From an uncultured Porphyromonas sp. (GTDB taxonomy: Bacteria; Bacteroidota; Bacteroidia; Bacteroidales; Porphyromonadaceae), in NCBI GenBank assembly GCA_946222055.1, contig CAMIEW010000016.1:1-9516 (forward strand): 9,516 nt of DNA, written 5' to 3'. A program made the translations under genes and the position numbers. Below are positions 1 through 7,078 of this stretch, one piece after another. Each line of letters starts with the position of its first letter. Position 1 is the first letter of the stretch. A model generated the notes under the pieces. That model was not told the origin of the DNA. It saw nothing but the letters and a program-made list of their open reading frames with translations, and made no database searches.

Positions 1-925
1 CGACACTATTGTGGAATATGAGCGTCCCGCCAAACCATAGTACTACCGCAATGGTGACCGTGCCAAGGAATTCGCTCACGGGATGGGCCAGTGCCTGTCG
101 CGAGGCTACATGTCGGGAAATAGTCCGGAACTCCTCGTTTTGGCTCTCAAACCGCTCCTGAATCGGCTCCTCGGCATGGAAGGCCTTGATCACTCTGAGT
201 CCGCCTAATGTCTCCTCAAAGAGGCTGATCAGGTAGCCCCACTTCGTCTGCCCTTCGAGGGAGTCACGCTTGAGCCGCTTGCCTATGCGACCCATCACAA
301 ATCCCGCCATGGGGAGCAAGAGCATCACAAAAAGGGTCAGTGTGGGACTGATGATCAGCATCGCGATCAGCGAGATAAGGATGATGAGCGGATTCTTGAT
401 CATCATATCGAGCGAACTGATCAGAGAGTGCTGCACCTCATTGACATCACCTGAGATACGCGCCAGCAGATCGCCCTTCCGCTCTCCGGAGAAGAAGGCA
501 AGGTTGAGCCCAAGCACTCTCTCATTAAGCTGATTTCGTATGTCCCTCACCACGCCTGTCTGGACCGGGATCATAAAGAAAGAGGCGGCATACTGCACGG
601 ACACCTTCAGCAGTGTGATAGCCACCAGATAGAGCGCCAGGATCATTAGAGACTTGGAGACGCCGTAGGCATCGATCATCTGCGTCACTGCATAATTGAA
701 GTTGTTCTGTATCCCATTCATTAGGGTGGAGAGAGAGAGCTCGCTCCATGGTATGAAGTGGTACGTGGTGGTGTCGATCCCAAATAAGATCCTCAGGATA
801 GGTATCAGTAGTGAGAATGCCAGTAGGTTTAGTAGCGGTGCAATGGCATTGCAGGCTATGTTACCTATAATATACCACTTATACTTGGGGAGAAATCGTC
901 TAAACGCTCGGAAAAAGTCCTTCAT
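1..925 (-). CDS. ABC exporter, N-terminal membrane domain (MsbA-like), partial at 3' end
   Basis: The reading frame is open from an ATG at 925 to the window edge, giving 308 codons with no stop, so the ATPase half lies outside. The protein is the membrane domain of a half-size ABC exporter of the MsbA/multidrug type, which forms a homo- or heterodimer in the inner membrane and moves lipid or hydrophobic substrates. Hydrophobic segments are visible near residues 17-45, 92-118, 176-194, 195-213 and 284-305. The conserved intracellular stretch FFSGERKGDLLARISGDV (144-161) and the later EETLGGLRVIKAF (237-249) are typical of this fold and its coupling helices. No Walker A or B motif is expected or seen in this part. 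The start follows the helicase stop by 31 bases, with no clear Shine-Dalgarno sequence, which is common in Bacteroidota. The substrate cannot be told; lipid A core export is one possibility. Confidence 0.9.
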   Translation of the reverse strand, partial: MKDFFRAFRRFLPKYKWYIIGNIACNAIAPLLNLLAFSLLIPILRILFGIDTTTYHFIPWSELSLSTLMNGIQNNFNYAVTQMIDAYGVSKSLMILALYLVAITLLKVSVQYAASFFMIPVQTGVVRDIRNQLNERVLGLNLAFFSGERKGDLLARISGDVNEVQHSLISSLDMMIKNPLIILISLIAMLIISPTLTLFVMLLLPMAGFVMGRIGKRLKRDSLEGQTKWGYLISLFEETLGGLRVIKAFHAEEPIQERFESQNEEFRTISRHVASRQALAHPVSEFLGTVTIAVVLWFGGTLIFHNSV

Positions 926-956
926 CAGGGTCTGTTGTTAGTAAGTTGCAGGACGA
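926..956 (-). other. Short helicase-ABC exporter intergenic gap
   Basis: These 31 bases lie between the helicase stop and the exporter ATG. I see no inverted repeat, no T-tract and no Shine-Dalgarno-like sequence close to the start. The exporter is therefore probably read from the same transcript as the repair genes. Confidence 0.55.
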
Positions 957-3245
957 TCAGATCTTGCGAAGCTTGGCAAACTTAAGGATCATCTGCTTCT
1001 TCGATCCATCATCAAAGGTGACCAGGACCTTAGTCCCGGAGACACTCTGGGAAAAGCCCTCCACCCGACCTACGCCGAAAGTGGGGTGCTCCACGCGGTC
1101 GCCCTTGCTGAGATCGGCCTCGCTCACTCGATCGATCAGGGGAGCACTGTCCTCCTCCTTCGTCCGTATCACCCGACGGACGCGTCTAGGCTTGGGATCG
1201 AGATGGCGGGAGGACTGCACCGGAGCAGAGGGTGTAACTGTAGGTCTCTCCTCTCGGGCAGTGGAGTGAGGCAGGTAGTCGGTCAGCCCGGTATGATCCT
1301 CGAGGTATCGCGGATCCAGATCGAGGAGGAAGCGGCTCGGTCTCTGATAGTCGAGCTGACCATGGGTCATACGGCTCTGAGCGTAGGAGAGGATACACTT
1401 CTCCTTGGCTCGAGTGATAGCGACGTAGAGGAGTCGCCGCTCCTCCTCGATGTCCTTCTCCTCACTGTATCGGTCACTGGGGATCAGCTGATCCTCGAGC
1501 CCCACGCAGTAGACCTCCTCGTACTCCAGTCCCTTGGAGGCATGCATAGTCATCAGAGTGACACGGGGCGTGCCGTCCTCCTTCTGATCCGCATCGGTGA
1601 AGAGCGACATATCGCGGACAAAGTCCTCGATGGTCACCGGATCGTCCGATAGCTCGTAGTGAGCGTCCTCATACTCCTGCACTGCAGAGACCAGCTCATT
1701 GAGGTTGTCCAGCTTAGACAGAGACTCTACACTCTCGTCACTGTACATACTTGTCAGCTGCGTGGCGAGGATGAGATGGCTCATATACTCCGCCAGAGTC
1801 ATCCCGGTATTAGCCGTCTCGCGTAGCTGATCAATCAGCTCCACAAAACCGGTGATCCTTTTGATAGGGGCTGCCTTGAGAGACTCTGACATCAGATCAG
1901 GATCCGATGCCACCTCCAGTAGGGGTTTCTTTTGTCTATTAGCGAGGTCGGAGAGAGTGCTAAAGGTCACGTCACCGATTCCCCTCTTGGGGGTGTTGTA
2001 GACCCTCCGGAATGCCTCGTCGTCACTCGCATTGATCACCAAGCGGAGGTAGGCAAGGGCATCCTTGATCTCAGCACGGTCGTAGAAGGAGAGCCCACCG
2101 TAGATCCTGTAAGGGACGGAATAATTGCGTAACTGCTCCTCGAGGAGACGGCTCTGAGCATTGGTGCGGTAGAGTATCGCCACCTCCTCGGGTGATCTCC
2201 CTCGGCGAAGTGAGGCGGAGATCATCTCGGCGACTCGCTCAGCCTCGGACTTGCCACTGAAGGCATCAAAGAGGGTGAGCTTCTCGCCCTTGCCGGCTAC
2301 CGACTCCACAGTCTTGGGGATGCGGAAGCGATTTTTCTCGATCAGGCTATTGGCAATGTCGACGATGTTGGAGGTCGAACGGTAGTTTTTCCTGAGCTTA
2401 TAGACCACTGCGCCCGGGAATGTGCTGCTAAAGCTGAGGATATTCTCGATCACAGCTCCACGGAAGGAGTAAATGCTCTGAGCATCGTCTCCTACGACGG
2501 TGAGGATCGTATCAGGTCCCTTAAGCTGCTTGACGATCTCATTTTGCACCCAATTGGTATCCTGATACTCGTCGACGAGGATGAAGCGAAATCTCCTGTG
2601 GAACTCGTCCCTCACCTCCGGGTGCTGTCTCAGCAGTCGCAGCATATTGATCAGCAGATCATCGAAGTCCATCGCATTGGCCCTGAAGCAACGACTTAGG
2701 TAGCCCCTATAAATGTCATCGAAGTGAGGCATCCGGCGTAACCTCGGGTCGCTGTCTGAGAGACTGCCCGGGGTGAGTCCGTCATTCTTACAGGCTGAGA
2801 TCAGTCCATAGACCTTCTTGGGCGGATAGTCTTTCTCATCCAGCTTCATGTCTCGTATGATCACCTTGACAAGTGTCCGTGAGTCACCGGAGTCATAGAT
2901 GGTATAGTCGCTATCGTAACCGAGATACTTCCCATAGCTACGGAGCCAGCGAGCAAAGATGGAGTGGAATGTACCCATGGGGATCATCCGTGATAGTCCG
3001 TCGCCCAAAATGGTTGCGATACGTGAGCGCATCTCTCTTGCAGCCTTATTCGTGAAGGTCAGAGCCAGCACCTCTGAGGGACCGGCTTTACCCTCTGCCA
3101 GGATGTAGGCAATCTTTGTCGTCAGGACGCGTGTCTTGCCCGAGCCCGCACCGGCGATCACCAGACTATCATGGGAGAGATCCTCGACAGCCTGACGTTG
3201 CTCCTCATTGAGTGTCGCTAAGAGCTCCTCGCTTGTCGTCATCAT
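957..3245 (-). CDS. uvrD: UvrD/PcrA-type superfamily 1A DNA helicase
   Basis: This is a complete 762-residue ATP-dependent 3'-5' DNA helicase, within the usual 700-760 range for PcrA/UvrD. Motifs appear in order: Q motif LNEEQRQAV (12-20), Walker A AGAGSGKT (31-38), Ia TFTNKAAREM (63-72), GTFHS (91-95), MDFDDLL (192-198), motif II VDEYQDTN (224-231), motif III VGDDAQSIYSFRG (about 251-263), KNYRST (286-291), motif V VTLMTMHASKG (562-572) and motif VI ERRLLYVAITRAKEK (602-616). A basic, proline-rich linker then leads to a small C-terminal Tudor-like domain with GDRVEHPTFGVGRVEGF (715-731), known in PcrA/UvrD for contacts with RNA polymerase. The family removes the incised oligonucleotide and UvrC in excision repair, and displaces RecA and stalled polymerase. 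The start overlaps the uvrA stop as ATGA, and a second ATG follows at once, so residue 1 or 2 may be the true start. All catalytic motifs look intact. PcrA and UvrD cannot be separated by eye. Confidence 0.96.
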   Translation of the reverse strand: MMTTSEELLATLNEEQRQAVEDLSHDSLVIAGAGSGKTRVLTTKIAYILAEGKAGPSEVLALTFTNKAAREMRSRIATILGDGLSRMIPMGTFHSIFARWLRSYGKYLGYDSDYTIYDSGDSRTLVKVIIRDMKLDEKDYPPKKVYGLISACKNDGLTPGSLSDSDPRLRRMPHFDDIYRGYLSRCFRANAMDFDDLLINMLRLLRQHPEVRDEFHRRFRFILVDEYQDTNWVQNEIVKQLKGPDTILTVVGDDAQSIYSFRGAVIENILSFSSTFPGAVVYKLRKNYRSTSNIVDIANSLIEKNRFRIPKTVESVAGKGEKLTLFDAFSGKSEAERVAEMISASLRRGRSPEEVAILYRTNAQSRLLEEQLRNYSVPYRIYGGLSFYDRAEIKDALAYLRLVINASDDEAFRRVYNTPKRGIGDVTFSTLSDLANRQKKPLLEVASDPDLMSESLKAAPIKRITGFVELIDQLRETANTGMTLAEYMSHLILATQLTSMYSDESVESLSKLDNLNELVSAVQEYEDAHYELSDDPVTIEDFVRDMSLFTDADQKEDGTPRVTLMTMHASKGLEYEEVYCVGLEDQLIPSDRYSEEKDIEEERRLLYVAITRAKEKCILSYAQSRMTHGQLDYQRPSRFLLDLDPRYLEDHTGLTDYLPHSTAREERPTVTPSAPVQSSRHLDPKPRRVRRVIRTKEEDSAPLIDRVSEADLSKGDRVEHPTFGVGRVEGFSQSVSGTKVLVTFDDGSKKQMILKFAKLRKI

Positions 3246-6112
3246 ACCTCTTTTCCTGCTGCCTTAAATTCCTCTCTCAGATACTTTGCCGTGTGGCTGT
3301 CACTGCGCTGCACCATTTCCTCGGGTGTTCCCTGGAAAATGATGTGCCCTCCGTCCTTTCCTCCCTCGGGACCAATGTCTATAATATGATCTGCGGTCTT
3401 GATTACGTCGAGATTGTGCTCAATGATCACGACGGTATTGCCTCTATCTACAAGTCTATTGACAATAGCCATCAGCATGCGTATGTCCTCGAAGTGAAGG
3501 CCCGTGGTCGGCTCATCGAGGAAGTAGATCGTATTGCCGGTGTCGCGCCTATTTAGTTCGCTCGCCAGTTTGATCCTCTGACACTCGCCTCCGGAGAGAG
3601 TCGATGAGGACTGACCAAGCTTTATATAGCCGAGCCCCACGTCCTGTAGCACCTTGATCTTACTTCGGATGCGACTCTGCCCTTCGAAGAAGTCCACCGC
3701 CTGATTCACCGTCATCTCCAGCACATCGGAGATGGACTGCCCCTTGTATCGTACCTCCAGCGTCTCTCTATTGTATCGTTTTCCTCGGCATACCTCACAT
3801 GGTACGTAGACATCGGGGAGGAAGTGCATCTCGATCCGGCGGTAACCATTCCCCTTGCATGCCTCGCAACGACCCCCCTTGACATTGAAGGAGAAGCGGC
3901 CCGGCTTGTACCCTCTGATCTTTGCCTCCGGCATCTCTGTGAAGAGGTTTCGTATGTCGGTAAAGACTCCCGTATAGGTTGCAGGGTTACTCCTCGGGGT
4001 ACGCCCGATGGGCGACTGATCCACCTGTACTACTTTGTCCACCTGGTCAATCCCCTCGATCGTGTCATACTCGAGTGGCTCTGCCAGTGATTTGTAGAGA
4101 TGCTTTGATAGGGCTGGGTAGAGGGTATCATTGACATAAGTACTCTTACCAGAGCCGCTCACTCCGGTCACAAGTGTTAGCGTACCCAGTGGGATAGAGA
4201 AGGGCTCTCCCTGTAAATTGTTTCCCTTAGCTCCCAGCAGCGTGAGACTCTTACCCGAACCGCACCGCCGTATCTTGGGGATCTCAATGTCCTTCTCCCT
4301 CCTCAGGTACTGGGCTGTCAGCGTATCAGACTGCATCAACTCCTCGGGCGTACCACTATAGACGATATGCCCTCCCTTACGTCCCGCTCCGGGACCGATA
4401 TCAATGATATAGTCCGCTTGCTCCATGATCTCACGATCGTGTTCTACCACCAGGATCGTATTGCCCTGGTCTCGTAGCGACTTGAGGGATCGTATCAGCC
4501 GGTCGTTATCCCTCTGATGAAGACCAATCGAGGGCTCGTCGAGGATGTAAAGGACATTTACCAGCCGGCTTCCTAGCTGAGTGGCCAGTCGTATCCGCTG
4601 CATCTCGCCTCCGGAGAGAGTGGCAGTGGTTCGGTCTAAGGAAATGTAGGTCAGCCCTACCTCTACTAAGAATGAGAGACGACTCTCGATCTCCTTGCAG
4701 ATCTCGGTGGCGACGACACGCCTCTGCCGGTCAATCTTTGCCGGGATCGACTTAATCTCCTCGAGCAGGTCAGGTATGGGCATCGACGACATCTCTGTGA
4801 TGTCCTTGCCATTGATCTTAAAGGCAAGAGCCTCCTTACGCAGTCGCTTGCCGTGACAGCGAGGACAGGGGACGTAGGTGCTAAATTGCTCCGCCCACTT
4901 CTTTGTCTTTGCATTATAGTCCCCCTCGGTCATCTTCTCGAGTATGGAGACGATGCCGTCATACTCGGTCAGCCTCTGTCGCACACCAGTTTTGCTGTGA
5001 TAGAAGAGTGGATAGTCGACACCATTCAGCACGTCATCGATCAACTCCTCCGGATAGTCCTCAATGGGTGTGTCTAGATCCAGATCGTGGTGCTTAAGGA
5101 TTGCATCCATCTGGGCAAAGAGGAGCCCCCGCTGGTACTTCCCGATCGGTGCCACCCCTCCCTGTCTCATGCTGAGCTTGGGGTCCGGTATTACCTTAGA
5201 TAGATCTGGTGCGGTGACCACGCCAAGTCCCTTACACTTCGGGCAGCTCCCCTGAGGGGAATTGAAAGAAAACGTATTGGGGTCCGGATCCGGTAGCGAC
5301 TCTCCAGCTTCCTCGTCCATCAGATTACGGCTATAGTAGGAGGGCTTGATCCCATCCTCCTCCATATCCTGCACAAGGATGATCCCCTTGCCTATCCGAA
5401 GGGCAGTCCTGACGCTCTCCTTGATTCGCTCAGTATGCTTTGCTACCACCTTAAGCTTATCAACGAGGATCTCTATTGAGTGGTTCTTATACCTCGATAA
5501 GGCTAGACCGGGCTTCAGGTTAGTCAGTTCGCCATCGATCCTTGCAGAGACATACCCCTTCCGGCGATAGCTCTCAAGCAACTCTCGGTAGTGCCCCTTA
5601 CGAGTCCGAACGACCGGAGCATAGAGGTACACCTTGCGATCGGCATAGGTCTCGAGTATCCGCTCGATGATCTGATCCTCTGAGTAGTGGACCAGCTCCT
5701 TGCCGGTCTTCAGCGAGTAGGCAGTTGCACAGCGAGCATAGAGCAGACGGAGGAAGTCGTAGACCTCCGTGGTCGTCCCCACTGTACTGCGCGGATTCTT
5801 ATTCGTAGTCTTCTGCTCGATAGAAATGACTGGCGAAAGACCGGTAATCTCATCTACGTCAGGCCGCTCCAGGTCACCGATATAGCCTCTGGCATACGAG
5901 GAGAAGGTCTCCAGGTAGCGCCGATTTCCCTCTGCATAGATCGTATCAAAAGCAAGGGACGACTTACCACTTCCACTCAGACCGGTAACCACAGTGAGGG
6001 AGTTGCGCGGAATGGTCACGGAGATGTCACGGAGATTGTGCTCCCTCGCCCCCTGAACCACGATCCAACCTTTCTCTACAGCCTTGCTCTCTATTTTGCT
6101 CTTATCGTTCAT
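3242..6112 (-). CDS. uvrA: UvrA, excinuclease ABC subunit A
   Basis: UvrA is the dimeric ATPase that finds bulky DNA lesions and loads UvrB in nucleotide excision repair. From the ATG at 6112 it has 956 residues, close to the usual 940-960. It holds two ABC modules: Walker A GLSGSGKS (44-51) and GVSGSGKS (650-657), signature LSGGE (499-503 and 839-843), and Walker B YILDEPSIGLH (522-532) and YFLDEPTTGLH (864-874). The C-terminal zinc module is intact as CEAC (749-752) and CEVC (772-775). In the N-terminal half only CPKC (290-293) and CPRC (416-419) remain; the usual CPxC about 20 residues before CPKC and the CPxH after LLYAR are absent. The conserved block PIGRTPRSNPATYTGVFT (702-719) is present. 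An in-frame TTG at 6127 would add five residues, but I prefer the ATG because the family does not need the extension and a possible -7 element covers the TTG. It starts 21 bases after queG and overlaps the helicase gene by 4. Confidence 0.97.
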   Translation of the reverse strand: MNDKSKIESKAVEKGWIVVQGAREHNLRDISVTIPRNSLTVVTGLSGSGKSSLAFDTIYAEGNRRYLETFSSYARGYIGDLERPDVDEITGLSPVISIEQKTTNKNPRSTVGTTTEVYDFLRLLYARCATAYSLKTGKELVHYSEDQIIERILETYADRKVYLYAPVVRTRKGHYRELLESYRRKGYVSARIDGELTNLKPGLALSRYKNHSIEILVDKLKVVAKHTERIKESVRTALRIGKGIILVQDMEEDGIKPSYYSRNLMDEEAGESLPDPDPNTFSFNSPQGSCPKCKGLGVVTAPDLSKVIPDPKLSMRQGGVAPIGKYQRGLLFAQMDAILKHHDLDLDTPIEDYPEELIDDVLNGVDYPLFYHSKTGVRQRLTEYDGIVSILEKMTEGDYNAKTKKWAEQFSTYVPCPRCHGKRLRKEALAFKINGKDITEMSSMPIPDLLEEIKSIPAKIDRQRRVVATEICKEIESRLSFLVEVGLTYISLDRTTATLSGGEMQRIRLATQLGSRLVNVLYILDEPSIGLHQRDNDRLIRSLKSLRDQGNTILVVEHDREIMEQADYIIDIGPGAGRKGGHIVYSGTPEELMQSDTLTAQYLRREKDIEIPKIRRCGSGKSLTLLGAKGNNLQGEPFSIPLGTLTLVTGVSGSGKSTYVNDTLYPALSKHLYKSLAEPLEYDTIEGIDQVDKVVQVDQSPIGRTPRSNPATYTGVFTDIRNLFTEMPEAKIRGYKPGRFSFNVKGGRCEACKGNGYRRIEMHFLPDVYVPCEVCRGKRYNRETLEVRYKGQSISDVLEMTVNQAVDFFEGQSRIRSKIKVLQDVGLGYIKLGQSSSTLSGGECQRIKLASELNRRDTGNTIYFLDEPTTGLHFEDIRMLMAIVNRLVDRGNTVVIIEHNLDVIKTADHIIDIGPEGGKDGGHIIFQGTPEEMVQRSDSHTAKYLREEFKAAGKEV
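3247..3257 (-). promoter_or_regulatory. Possible ribosome binding site of the helicase gene inside the uvrA 3' end
   Basis: A purine run, AGGAAAAGAGG read on the minus strand, lies just before the ATGATG that starts the helicase. Its AGGA is eight bases before the first ATG and eleven before the second, which slightly favours the first. It also encodes the last codons of UvrA (Gly-Lys-Glu), so the purine richness may be incidental. Bacteroidota rely little on Shine-Dalgarno pairing. The overlapping ATGA suggests termination-reinitiation. Confidence 0.35.
3584..3601 (-). repeat. uvrA: 18-base copy shared by the two UvrA signature motifs (copy in second module)
   Basis: The plus-strand string ctcgcctccggagagagt occurs here and again at 4604-4621. 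Both copies encode the LSGGE ABC signature. The identity at the base level reflects conserved protein sequence and shared codon choice in the duplicated ABC modules, not a mobile repeat. Confidence 0.7.
4604..4621 (-). repeat. uvrA: 18-base copy shared by the two UvrA signature motifs (copy in first module)
   Basis: This is the partner of the copy at 3584-3601, in the same orientation, about 1020 bases away. It encodes the LSGGE signature of the first ATPase module of UvrA. Confidence 0.7.
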
Positions 6113-6133
6113 AGATATAATGGGCAAAGGTAC
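6113..6133 (-). other. Short queG-uvrA intergenic gap
   Basis: These 21 bases separate the queG stop from the uvrA ATG. They hold no hairpin or T-run that would act as a terminator, so read-through from queG into uvrA is likely. The possible -7 element and an alternative TTG codon (6127) lie here. Confidence 0.6.
6125..6132 (-). promoter_or_regulatory. Possible Bacteroidota -7 promoter element before uvrA
   Basis: The 21-base gap between queG and uvrA contains TACCTTTG on the minus strand, an exact match to the Bacteroidota -7 consensus TAnnTTTG. Transcription from it would begin near 6118 and leave a leader of about six bases before the ATG at 6112. I see no TTTG at the expected -33 spacing of about 19-21 bases; the nearest TTG and TTTG upstream are 33 and 38 bases away. 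It may therefore be a chance match or a weak internal promoter. Confidence 0.3.
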
Positions 6134-7078
6134 TCAATTATCAGCGTCGTGGGGAGGGTTATTCTCAAGCCAAAGTCGGCAGTTGCGCGTCATCCACTTA
6201 TAATTTGCTCGGCGGGCTGGACTTTGCTGAAATATCCTATGGTACTCCTCCAGCGACATCTCGGTGATATCCTCGCGACTTAGGTCGAGGATCGTATCGT
6301 AGGAGGGGAAGAGCTTAGTAGGCTTGGGCTGACGATTAAAGGGGCAGGCATCCTGACAGCTGTCGCAACCGAAGAGCCTATTTCCCATCCGTCGTGTCAG
6401 CTCAGGAGAGACCTCATCATGGTGCTCCACGGTGAGGTAACTGATACAGCGACGGGCATCCATCCCCTCGGGAGAGAGCGCTCCGGTCGGACAGGCGTCC
6501 AAGCAACGATGACAGGAGCCACAGAGCGGTCTACGGACTGGATGCTCCGACTCCAGATCAAGAGTCGTCAGCATCTCGGCAAGGAAAAAGAAGCTGCCCA
6601 TCCCAGGGATGATCATGCAGCGATTTTTCCCTATGAAGCCTATACCGGCCTCGTTCGCCCAGTACCGCTCCAGGAAAGGCACGCTCCCAGAGATGCAGCG
6701 GAAGGAGTGGGGTGCCACCCTCTCATTGATCCCCTCGCCGAGACGGACAAGCGCTTCGGTCAGCACATCATGGTAGTCGGGACCATAGGCATACTTAGCC
6801 ACCTGCGGAGCCTTCTTGGGTTGCTGTCTCACCGGATAGTATGAGGCTGCTACCACGATCACCGATCGGGCACCCGGGAGGATCTTGTCAATGGGATTCT
6901 TCCTGACCTCCACGTTCTTGGACATATAGCCCATGCCCGCTGCCTTACCCTCCTCGAGCCAATGGTCGAGGTAGGACTGGTGCTCATCCGACACTTCGCC
7001 AAGCCGAGCAAAGCCTACTGCATCAAAGCCATACTCCCTTGCTGCATCACGAATGAGTACCCGCAGGTCCTGAGTCAT
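6134..7078 (-). CDS. queG: QueG, epoxyqueuosine reductase
   Basis: QueG carries out the last step of queuosine synthesis, reducing epoxyqueuosine to queuosine in the wobble base of GUN-anticodon tRNAs, with cobalamin and two [4Fe-4S] clusters in the cytosol. The 314-residue protein has the family layout: N-terminal DUF1730/cobalamin-binding region (about 1-165, with GIGFIGKNRCMI at 145-156 and GSFFFLAE at 161-168), then a ferredoxin-like part with C186, C189, C192, C196 and C211, C238, C241, C245. RRCISYLTVEH (209-219) and GCDSCQDACPFN (237-248) are diagnostic. It lacks the C-terminal HEAT-like extension of the 379-residue E. coli protein; short forms are known. The oddity is residues 129-138, ISGSVPFLER, where the family usually reads VDSAPVLER: the proposed catalytic Asp is Gly131. 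The ATG overlaps the upstream stop as ATGA, with a weak GGAG ten bases before it (7089-7092). Confidence 0.95.
   Translation of the reverse strand: MTQDLRVLIRDAAREYGFDAVGFARLGEVSDEHQSYLDHWLEEGKAAGMGYMSKNVEVRKNPIDKILPGARSVIVVAASYYPVRQQPKKAPQVAKYAYGPDYHDVLTEALVRLGEGINERVAPHSFRCISGSVPFLERYWANEAGIGFIGKNRCMIIPGMGSFFFLAEMLTTLDLESEHPVRRPLCGSCHRCLDACPTGALSPEGMDARRCISYLTVEHHDEVSPELTRRMGNRLFGCDSCQDACPFNRQPKPTKLFPSYDTILDLSREDITEMSLEEYHRIFQQSPARRANYKWMTRNCRLWLENNPPHDADN

Noticed and set aside
525..749. Minus-strand frame of 74 codons within the ABC exporter gene
   Set aside because: It is out of frame with the exporter, which has strong membrane and coupling-helix features over the same bases.
977..984. 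TAAGTTTG on the minus strand, a match to the -7 promoter consensus upstream of the ABC exporter
   Set aside because: It lies inside the helicase C-terminal coding sequence (Lys-Phe-Ala codons), and the nearest TTTG is 28 bases upstream instead of about 20. A chance match is likely.
1086..1652. Plus-strand open frame of 188 codons opposite the helicase C-terminal part
   Set aside because: The opposite strand encodes helicase motifs V and VI with full conservation; the antisense product is Leu/Val-rich without domain features.
6110..6127. TTG at 6127 as the uvrA start (961 residues)
   Set aside because: TTG starts are uncommon, the extra five residues are not expected in the family, and an ATG is available at 6112.
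5687..6283. Plus-strand open frame of 198 codons opposite the uvrA 5' end and queG 3' end
   Set aside because: It lies opposite two well-supported genes, spans their junction, shows no recognisable motif, and is explained by the codon bias of the genes beneath it.
6419..6844. Plus-strand open frame of 141 codons opposite queG
   Set aside because: queG iron-sulfur motifs are encoded on the other strand over the same bases; no independent evidence for a gene.
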